28,860 nt of DNA from an uncultured Rhizobiaceae group bacterium (GTDB lineage Bacteria; Pseudomonadota; Alphaproteobacteria; Rhizobiales; Rhizobiaceae), in the NCBI GenBank assembly GCA_937944075.1, contig CALDZZ010000194.1, positions 1-28,860 on the forward strand. Reading direction: 5' to 3'. This document shows, piece after piece, positions 23,437 to 28,860 of this stretch (positions are counted from its first letter, which is position 1; each line of letters begins with the position of its first letter). The notes under the pieces are model-generated. The model did no database searches, was not told the DNA's origin, and saw only the letters and a list, made by a program, of their open reading frames with translations. The position numbers and the translations under genes were made by a program.

Positions 23437-24939
23437 ATGTCGAAAATAGTTACTTCAGCTTCTGGAGAAATGGCACTCACATTTGATGATGTGTTGCTAC
23501 AACCGGGTCTATCAAATGTCATGCCGGGTCAGGTGGATATTTCATCGCGGGTGGCAGAGGGAATTGGCTTGAACATGCCGATTTTGTCAGCCGCAATGGA
23601 TACAGTGACCGAGTCCCGCCTTGCAATTGCGATGGCGCAGGCAGGCGGCATGGGCGTCATTCACCGTAACCTTGAGCCAGCCTTGCAGGCAGAAGAAGTG
23701 CGTCAGGTCAAAAAGTTTGAATCCGGCATGGTCGTCAATCCTCTGACCATCGGCCCCGATGCAACGCTGGCCGAAGCCAAGGCAATCATGAAGGCCAACA
23801 ATATCTCCGGTGTTCCTGTGGTTGAAGACGCAGGAAGCGGTGGACATGTAACGGGCAAGCTGGTTGGTATTTTGACAAACCGCGATGTGCGATTTGCCTC
23901 CAACCCGGATCAAAAAGTCTACGAATTAATGACGCATGAAAACCTTGTCACGGTAAGTGAAGGTGTTGACCCACAAGAAGCCAAGCGACTTTTGCACCAG
24001 CACCGTATTGAAAAACTGTTGGTTGTGGACGCTGATTATCAATGTGTGGGCCTCATTACCGTCAAGGATATTGAAAAATCCAAACTCAATCCAAACGCTG
24101 CAAAAGATGATCAGGGCAGGCTGCGTGCAGCGGCTGCCACTACTGTTGGCGATGATGGTATAGAACGTGCCGAGCGTTTAATGGATGCGGGCGTTGATCT
24201 GCTTGTAGTGGACACAGCACATGGTCACAGCCAAAAGGTCCTGGATGCGGTTTCCCATATTAAAAAGCTTTCCAATTCGGTCAAGATTTTGGCTGGTAAT
24301 GTGGCAACAGCAGATGGCACAAAGGCTCTTATTGATGCTGGTGCTGATGCGGTAAAAGTTGGTATTGGTCCTGGTTCAATCTGCACGACACGCATTGTGG
24401 CAGGTGTGGGCGTTCCCCAACTCTCAGCCATTATGTCCGCGGTCGAAGCTGCGCAAAAGGCCAATATCCCGGTCATCGCAGATGGTGGCATAAAATATTC
24501 TGGCGACATCGCAAAGGCGATTGCTGCAGGCGCATCCGTGGTCATGGTCGGGTCGCTGCTGGCTGGAACAGAAGAAAGCCCTGGCGAAGTGTATCTTCAC
24601 CAAGGCCGTTCCTATAAGTCTTACCGTGGCATGGGGTCTGTTGGCGCGATGGCGCGTGGCTCTGCCGATCGTTATTTTCAGGCGGAAGTAACAGACAGTT
24701 TGAAACTTGTACCTGAAGGTGTTGAGGGTCAGGTGCCTTATAAAGGACCCGTCGGTGCGGTTATTCACCAACTAGCTGGCGGTTTGAAAGCTGCGATGGG
24801 GTATGTTGGTGGTGAGAACATCAAGGATTATCAGAAGAAGGCAACCTTCGTTCGGATTTCCAACGCGGGTCTGCGTGAAAGCCATGCACATGACGTAACG
24901 ATCACGCGCGAGAGCCCCAATTATCACAGAACAACATAA
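23437..24939 (+). CDS. guaB: Inosine-5'-monophosphate dehydrogenase GuaB
   Basis: 500 residues. GuaB oxidises IMP to XMP with NAD+, the committed step of GMP synthesis. The barrel starts ALTFDDVLLQPG and PILSAAMDTVTES; a CBS-domain pair is inserted at about 95-215 (VVNPLTIGPDATLAEAKAIM, then VGILTNRDVRFA and VTVSEGVDPQEAKRLLHQHRIEKLLVVD). The catalytic loop GIGPGSICTTR holds C316, and the flap contains RGMGSVGAMARGSADRYFQ. ATG at 23437 is chosen because MSKIVTSASGEMALTFDD is the usual beginning; a TTG at 23410 would add nine residues. The ribosome binding site is weak (AAGAA). A 129-base region upstream holds its own promoter; no purine riboswitch fold was recognised there. The MAPEG genes follow 11 bases downstream. 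Confidence 0.97.
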   Translation: MSKIVTSASGEMALTFDDVLLQPGLSNVMPGQVDISSRVAEGIGLNMPILSAAMDTVTESRLAIAMAQAGGMGVIHRNLEPALQAEEVRQVKKFESGMVVNPLTIGPDATLAEAKAIMKANNISGVPVVEDAGSGGHVTGKLVGILTNRDVRFASNPDQKVYELMTHENLVTVSEGVDPQEAKRLLHQHRIEKLLVVDADYQCVGLITVKDIEKSKLNPNAAKDDQGRLRAAAATTVGDDGIERAERLMDAGVDLLVVDTAHGHSQKVLDAVSHIKKLSNSVKILAGNVATADGTKALIDAGADAVKVGIGPGSICTTRIVAGVGVPQLSAIMSAVEAAQKANIPVIADGGIKYSGDIAKAIAAGASVVMVGSLLAGTEESPGEVYLHQGRSYKSYRGMGSVGAMARGSADRYFQAEVTDSLKLVPEGVEGQVPYKGPVGAVIHQLAGGLKAAMGYVGGENIKDYQKKATFVRISNAGLRESHAHDVTITRESPNYHRTT

Positions 24940-24950
24940 GGGAAAATCGG

Positions 24951-25406
24951 ATGGAAATGGATTTTCTTTGGAGTTTTCAATCAGCCTGGATAACCAAACT
25001 GCTGGTTATCATACTGATTGTACAAATGCTGTTGACGGTATGGCTCTACACCAAAATGGCAAAATCCCGCTTTGCAGCGGTAAAGGAAGGTCTGATTACG
25101 CGCGATGATTACAAGGTCGTTGGCAATGAACCTGAACAAGCGGCAATATTCACACGTGCATTGGCAAACCAGTTTGAATTGCCGGTTCTGTTTTATGCTG
25201 TCGTTATCACCGGTATGGCGATTGGTGTTTCAAGCTGGATAACTGTCATGCTCGCCTTTTTGTTTGTATTGGCAAGAATTGTTCATGCAAGGGAAATGGT
25301 CGGTGAAAACCAGGTCATGAAGCGTCGAGCAATGTTTATTAATTCAATGCGAGTTTTTCTCCTGCTGATGGCTGAATTATTGATCTCCACACTCATAATC
25401 ATATAG
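24951..25406 (+). CDS. MAPEG family membrane protein, copy 1
   Basis: 151 residues with four membrane helices (about 13-36, 75-92, 95-112 and 128-149). The signature GNEPEQAAIFTRALANQFELPVLFYAVV (about 58-85) is the conserved helix-2 region of MAPEG proteins (membrane-associated proteins in eicosanoid and glutathione metabolism). Eukaryotic members are glutathione transferases or leukotriene synthases that work as trimers; bacterial members are poorly characterised, and glutathione-dependent detoxification is a family-based guess. The gene begins 11 bases after guaB and ends five bases before a second MAPEG gene, so all are probably co-transcribed. Confidence 0.87.
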   Translation: MEMDFLWSFQSAWITKLLVIILIVQMLLTVWLYTKMAKSRFAAVKEGLITRDDYKVVGNEPEQAAIFTRALANQFELPVLFYAVVITGMAIGVSSWITVMLAFLFVLARIVHAREMVGENQVMKRRAMFINSMRVFLLLMAELLISTLIII

Positions 25407-25411
25407 GCAAG

Positions 25412-25834
25412 ATGTTTTCATTTCCTGACATCATTTTGGTACCTGTCTTTGGACATCTGGCTTTGGTCTTCTTTCTGTTTGTCATGGTCTCCATAAAGCG
25501 CATGCAGGCAAGCAAATTGCAGGATTTTCAAATCAACGATTTGGCCCATAAAGGTAATGAACCAGAAGCATCCAGACGCTGGGCAAACAATCTCAACAAT
25601 CAGTTTGAAGTGCCCCTGTTATTTTATGTTTTGGTTGCATTGCTTTATGCTACATCTTCGGTCAACAGTGCGTATGTAATCCTTGGCTTTGTCTTCTTGA
25701 CTGGGCGTATCCTGCATACGGTTGTGCAGGTTTCCGCGGATAATGTTCGTCTAAGGGGAATGGTTTTCACAATCAACTTCACGGCACTCGCCATTATGTG
25801 GTTGATGTTTTTTTATGACAGATGGGTACTCTGA
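25412..25834 (+). CDS. MAPEG family membrane protein, copy 2
   Basis: 140 residues, four membrane helices, with GNEPEASRRWANNLNNQFEVPLLFYVLVALLY (about 49-80) matching the same helix-2 region as the preceding gene. The two are paralogous but diverged; this copy has TGRILHTVVQVSADNVRLRG in the third loop where copy 1 has LARIVHAREMVGENQVMKRRA. The different lengths and tandem arrangement suggest an old duplication and possibly a mixed oligomer. Its stop TGA overlaps the probable ATG of the RNA methyltransferase (TGATG), giving translational coupling. Confidence 0.85.
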   Translation: MFSFPDIILVPVFGHLALVFFLFVMVSIKRMQASKLQDFQINDLAHKGNEPEASRRWANNLNNQFEVPLLFYVLVALLYATSSVNSAYVILGFVFLTGRILHTVVQVSADNVRLRGMVFTINFTALAIMWLMFFYDRWVL

Positions 25835-27123
25835 TGCGATTGGGTGGAAGGCTGCAAGCAGCCATTGAGGTTCTCGACGATATCGACACGCGCAAGCGAC
25901 CGGCAGGTGATGCATTGCGCGATTGGGGTTTGGCGCACCGTTTTGCCGGGTCGGGTGATCGGGCTGCCATTGGTAATCTTGTATATGATTGCTTGCGAAG
26001 GCGTTCTTCTCTTCAGTTTTTGGCAAACAGTAATGAGAACCGGATGTTGGTGTTCTCCTTGCTTGTGAATGGCTGGAAGATGAATGAAGAGGAACTGCGC
26101 GAAAGCCTTGATGGCGACAAGTTTGCGCCAGAGCTTCCTTCAGCAGATGAATTCAAGACAATGGCGTCACGTACGTTAAACGATGCAGACTTGCACATTC
26201 AGGCAGATATTCCCGCTTGGTGCATTCCCAGTTTTGAAGCCAATTTTGATGATGAATGGGTGCAAGAAGCCAAGGCTTTTGGAGAGCGTCCTCCTCTTGA
26301 TATCCGTGTAAACACCTTGAAATCAACACGCGACAAGGTGTTGAAACAGCTTGGACGCAAGGAAGCCAGACCCACGCGGATAGCCCGCAATGGCATTCGC
26401 ATTGAAGCCAATAAACCGTTTGCCCGCCAGCCCAATGTACAAGCTGAAGAGGGTTTCCAAAAAGGCAGGTTTGAAATTCAGGATGAAGGCAGCCAGATAG
26501 TTGGCGACCTGATTTTTGCTCGACCAGGTGAAAGCGTCATGGATTATTGTGCTGGTGGCGGTGGCAAAACTCTTTCTCTTGCAGCCTCAATGGAAAACAA
26601 GGGGCAAATCCATGCCTATGACAGTGACAAGTCCCGTCTTGCTCCCATCCATGAGCGATTGAAACGTGCAGGCACTAGAAACGTTCAGGTGCATGCACCA
26701 AATTCCGACATGTCATCGCTTGTCGGCAAAATGGACAAGGTTGTGATTGATGCGCCCTGCACAGGCTCGGGCACATGGCGCAGAAGGCCTGATGCCAAAT
26801 GGCGTTTTGATGAAAAGAACCTGGAAACCCGTGTTGAACAACAGGAAGAAGTTTTGAGAGAAGCTGCAGCCTATGTAAAGGTTGGGGGGCATTTGATTTA
26901 CATTACCTGTTCAATCTTTCCGGAAGAAAATGAAAACCAGGTTTATGCATTCACTCAGGAGGCTCCCGAGTTTGAAATTGTATCTGCTGGAGAGGTTTGG
27001 CAGGATTTGTTTGGTTTTGACAAACCGGCCCCATGGTCGTCTGACATGAAAACAATCACCCTGACACCAGCCTCCACACAAACCGATGGTTTTTTCTTTT
27101 GCGTTATGGAGAAAAAGCAGTAA
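25834..27123 (+). CDS. RsmB/NOP family RNA m5C methyltransferase
   Basis: 429 residues. The N-terminal helical region (RLGGRLQAAIEVLDDI ... DWGLAHRFAGSGDRAAIGNLVYDCLRRR) is the NusB-like part seen in alphaproteobacterial members. The Rossmann domain has VMDYCAGGGGKTLSLAASM (from 235) for SAM, DAPCTGSGTWRRRPDAKWRF with C309, and YITCSIFPEENE with C359; both cysteines needed by m5C RNA methyltransferases (release and nucleophile) are present. It probably modifies rRNA, as RsmB does at 16S C967, though tRNA targets exist in the family. ATG at 25834 overlaps the MAPEG stop (TGATG) and has GGG seven bases upstream; an ATG at 25822 would add four residues but lacks a ribosome binding site. Confidence 0.93.
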   Translation: MRLGGRLQAAIEVLDDIDTRKRPAGDALRDWGLAHRFAGSGDRAAIGNLVYDCLRRRSSLQFLANSNENRMLVFSLLVNGWKMNEEELRESLDGDKFAPELPSADEFKTMASRTLNDADLHIQADIPAWCIPSFEANFDDEWVQEAKAFGERPPLDIRVNTLKSTRDKVLKQLGRKEARPTRIARNGIRIEANKPFARQPNVQAEEGFQKGRFEIQDEGSQIVGDLIFARPGESVMDYCAGGGGKTLSLAASMENKGQIHAYDSDKSRLAPIHERLKRAGTRNVQVHAPNSDMSSLVGKMDKVVIDAPCTGSGTWRRRPDAKWRFDEKNLETRVEQQEEVLREAAAYVKVGGHLIYITCSIFPEENENQVYAFTQEAPEFEIVSAGEVWQDLFGFDKPAPWSSDMKTITLTPASTQTDGFFFCVMEKKQ

Positions 27124-27153
27124 GCGCAAATCGTGCGTAACTCCAAATGTGCA

Positions 27154-27182
27154 TTGCCACTATGAAAGACTTATTCTAAATC
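27154..27182 (+). promoter_or_regulatory. Candidate guaA promoter close to the start codon
   Basis: TTGCCA (27154-27159, five of six matches to TTGACA) is followed after 17 bases by TAAATC (27177-27182, weak -10). The guaA ATG begins only seven bases later and no Shine-Dalgarno sequence precedes it, so transcription from here would give a leaderless or nearly leaderless guaA mRNA. Read-through from rsmB is the alternative. Confidence 0.3.
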
Positions 27183-27188
27183 CTTGAT

Positions 27189-28745
27189 ATGACAAAACCT
27201 ACAAATTCACTCCTGATTATAGATTTCGGTTCGCAGGTAACTCAGTTGATTGCAAGGCGTGTTCGAGAAGCCGGTGTCTATTGTGAAATTCACCCGTTCA
27301 ATACTGCCGCGAAGGCATTTGCCGATTTGAACCCAAAGGCGGTCATACTCTCAGGCGGGCCGGCATCTGTTCCCGATGAAGGTTCACCACGCGCACCTAA
27401 AGAGGTATTGGACAGCGGTTTACCCATTATGGGAATTTGCTATGGCCAGCAAACCCTTTGCCAACAACTGGGCGGAAGTGTCGAAGCCGGTCATCACCGT
27501 GAGTTTGGCGCTGCCGACATTGAAATTCACAAATCCAGCCCGCTGTTTGAAGGTGTTTGGAAAGAGGGTGAGAAATATCCTGTATGGATGTCTCACGGCG
27601 ACAGGGTAACACAATTGCCGGAGGGGTTTGAGGTTATCGCAACGTCTCCAAATGCACCGTGTGCAATCACGGTTGATGAAGCCAGACAATATTATACAAC
27701 CCAGTTTCACCCGGAAGTGGTGCATACGCCGGATGGTGCCAAAATTCTTGAGAATTTTGTTCACCGCATTGCCGGAATTGAAAGCGATTGGTCCATGTCT
27801 GCCTACAAGGACAAGGCGATAGAGGCCATCCGTGAGCAGGTGGGCGACAAAAAAGTAATATGCGGGCTTTCCGGGGGGGTGGATTCTTCTGTTGCGGCTC
27901 TTCTCATTCATGAGGCGATTGGTGATCAACTGACTTGTATTCTGGTTGACCATGGCCTGATGCGCATGAACGAGGCAGAAGAAGTTGTCTCCATGTTCAA
28001 GGAGCATTACAATATTCCATTGGTGCATGTGGATGCCTCCGACATGTTCGTCGACGCGCTTGAAGGCGAGGCTGATCCGGAAACCAAGCGCAAGACCATT
28101 GGCAAACTCTTCATTGATGTTTTTGAGGAAGAAGCAGAAAAGCTGGGCGGTGCAGACTTTCTTGCTCAAGGAACGCTTTATCCCGATGTAATTGAGAGTG
28201 TTTCCTTTACCGGAGGACCATCTGTCACAATCAAGAGTCACCATAATGTTGGCGGACTACCTGAGCGCATGAACATGCAATTGGTGGAGCCCTTGCGTGA
28301 ACTCTTCAAGGATGAAGTCCGCGTGCTGGGTCGTGAGTTGGGCTTGCCGGACAAATTTGTCGGTCGTCATCCGTTCCCTGGGCCTGGCCTTGCAATCAGA
28401 TGCCCGGGTGGGATTACGCGCGACAAGCTTGAAATCCTGCGCAAGGCCGATGCAATTTATCTCGATGAAATCAGAAACGCGGGTCTTTACGATGAAATCT
28501 GGCAGGCGTTTGCCGTCTTGCTGCCCGTACAAACAGTTGGCGTCATGGGCGATGGCCGTACCTATGAATTCGTCTGTGCGTTGAGAGCGGTGACATCTGT
28601 CGATGGAATGACCGCAGATTTCTATCCCTACGAGATGAAATTTCTTGGAAAAGCAGCAACCCGCATCATCAACGAAGTGCGCGGTATCAACCGTGTGGTT
28701 TATGATGTAACTTCAAAGCCGCCAGGCACGATTGAGTGGGAGTGA
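27189..28745 (+). CDS. guaA: GMP synthase (glutamine-hydrolysing) GuaA
   Basis: 518 residues. GuaA aminates XMP to GMP using glutamine and ATP. The class I glutamine amidotransferase domain (about 8-190) has the nucleophile C84 in GICYGQQ and H174/E176 in QFHPEV. The ATP pyrophosphatase domain begins near 205 with the PP-loop GLSGGVDSS (S228-S234). The C-terminal dimerisation domain carries HPFPGPGLAIRCPG, ELRK-type helices and the invariant end SKPPGTIEWE. The start ATG is the first in-frame methionine (MTKPTNSLLIIDFGSQVTQLI) and lacks a visible ribosome binding site. It lies 65 bases after the RsmB-like gene. The inverted-repeat element described separately begins at the last base of the guaA stop region. 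Confidence 0.98.
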   Translation: MTKPTNSLLIIDFGSQVTQLIARRVREAGVYCEIHPFNTAAKAFADLNPKAVILSGGPASVPDEGSPRAPKEVLDSGLPIMGICYGQQTLCQQLGGSVEAGHHREFGAADIEIHKSSPLFEGVWKEGEKYPVWMSHGDRVTQLPEGFEVIATSPNAPCAITVDEARQYYTTQFHPEVVHTPDGAKILENFVHRIAGIESDWSMSAYKDKAIEAIREQVGDKKVICGLSGGVDSSVAALLIHEAIGDQLTCILVDHGLMRMNEAEEVVSMFKEHYNIPLVHVDASDMFVDALEGEADPETKRKTIGKLFIDVFEEEAEKLGGADFLAQGTLYPDVIESVSFTGGPSVTIKSHHNVGGLPERMNMQLVEPLRELFKDEVRVLGRELGLPDKFVGRHPFPGPGLAIRCPGGITRDKLEILRKADAIYLDEIRNAGLYDEIWQAFAVLLPVQTVGVMGDGRTYEFVCALRAVTSVDGMTADFYPYEMKFLGKAATRIINEVRGINRVVYDVTSKPPGTIEWE

Positions 28746-28802
28746 GCAAGCAGTTTTCAGCTTTGCTGAAAATCAATCAATTAAGAATTGATTGAAGCTT
28801 GC
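28746..28802. repeat. Double-hairpin inverted-repeat element with closing stem, after guaA
   Basis: Hairpin 1: TTTTCAGC (28754-28761), loop TTT, GCTGAAAA (28765-28772), eight perfect pairs. Hairpin 2: TCAATCAATT (28773-28782), loop AAG, AATTGATTGA (28786-28795), ten perfect pairs, directly abutting hairpin 1. Outside them GCAAGC (28746-28751) pairs with GCTTGC (28797-28802), so the whole can fold as a three-way junction. No T run follows hairpin 1, so this is not a standard terminator. Part of it recurs at 28831-28860. Confidence 0.7.
28748..28777 (+). repeat. 30-base direct repeat, copy A
   Basis: These 30 bases (starting AAGCAGTTTTCAGC, ending GAAAATCAAT) are identical to 28831-28860. The copy contains hairpin 1 and the first five bases of hairpin 2 of the post-guaA element. 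Confidence 0.9.
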
Positions 28803-28830
28803 GAACGCCTGAGACCCAAGTCGAGGGCAA

Positions 28831-28860
28831 AAGCAGTTTTCAGCTTTGCTGAAAATCAAT
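28831..28860 (+). repeat. 30-base direct repeat, copy B (cut by window end)
   Basis: Identical to 28748-28777, starting 83 bases downstream of copy A. The match runs to the last base of the window, so its true length and the number of further copies are unknown. The 53 bases between the copies hold hairpin 2 of the first element, the right arm of its closing stem and a short GC-richer segment (28803-28830) without visible coding potential. Confidence 0.85.

Noticed and set aside
27420..28244. Long open frame of 274 codons antisense to guaA
   Set aside because: It lies entirely within the well-conserved guaA gene on the opposite strand, shows no recognisable domain, and reflects codon bias of guaA.
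28746..28800. Intrinsic terminator for guaA
   Set aside because: The hairpins are strong, but the first is followed directly by a second hairpin instead of a T run, and the structure is duplicated in tandem, so a repeat element explains it better.
28748..28860. CRISPR-like array (30-base repeat, palindromic, two copies)
   Set aside because: The interval between copies is 53 bases, too long for a usual spacer, and half of it is itself an inverted repeat. No cas genes are in the window. Only two copies can be seen, so the downstream sequence should be read before closing the question.

Overview
The window looks like a compact chromosomal stretch of an alphaproteobacterium, most likely a Hyphomicrobiales (Rhizobiales) member. 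The evidence is gene order and family content: pmbA-cysQ-DUF4170-DUF374-waaA-lpxK next to paired M16 peptidases, DUF2093, and guaB-MAPEG-MAPEG-rsmB-guaA. Base composition is moderate for that order, somewhat below or near 50% GC by eye, which would suit a marine or host-associated lineage; genus is not assigned. No rRNA, tRNA, insertion sequence, prophage or CRISPR array was recognised, and no stretch longer than about 260 bases lacks a gene.

Left part (1-7011): the last codons of one M16 peptidase are followed by a second, HxxEH-lacking M16 gene. This converges, with an 11-base overlap, on a six-gene minus-strand operon read from 7011 to 1365: pmbA/tldE, a CysQ-type phosphatase, DUF4170, a DUF374 acyltransferase, waaA and lpxK. 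The last three serve lipid A and Kdo assembly. 7146-10429 holds a plus-strand pair, a Kef-type cation/proton antiporter and a MATE exporter.

Middle (10441-17546): minus-strand DUF2093, mutL, an anti-sigma factor and its ECF sigma factor; a VOC-fold protein on the plus strand; a minus-strand FAD-dependent oxidoreductase; and a plus-strand semialdehyde dehydrogenase. The 255-base divergent region between the last two carries a perfect 18-base dyad and a near-perfect 14-base dyad that look like operators.

Right-centre (17531-23307): an accessory-looking glycan/envelope block. A one-domain SMR/EamA-like membrane protein, a SAM methyltransferase and a GtrB/DPM1-like GT2 glycosyltransferase lie on the minus strand. 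Divergent to them are two back-to-back paralogous polytopic proteins. These carry GPDD, GGDIHWSR and GR(I/V)DHHN motifs resembling those of STT3/AglB/PglB oligosaccharyltransferases and other GT-C enzymes. This block is the best candidate for an undescribed system: a small polyprenyl-linked sugar pathway with a tandem GT-C pair.

Right end (23437-28860): guaB, two MAPEG proteins, an RsmB/NOP RNA cytosine methyltransferase and guaA. GMP synthesis enzymes therefore bracket the segment. Immediately after guaA lies an elaborate inverted-repeat element (two perfect hairpins inside a closing stem) whose first 30 bases recur 83 bases later at the window edge. guaA 3' ends are known genomic-island insertion sites, so the sequence beyond the window deserves inspection.
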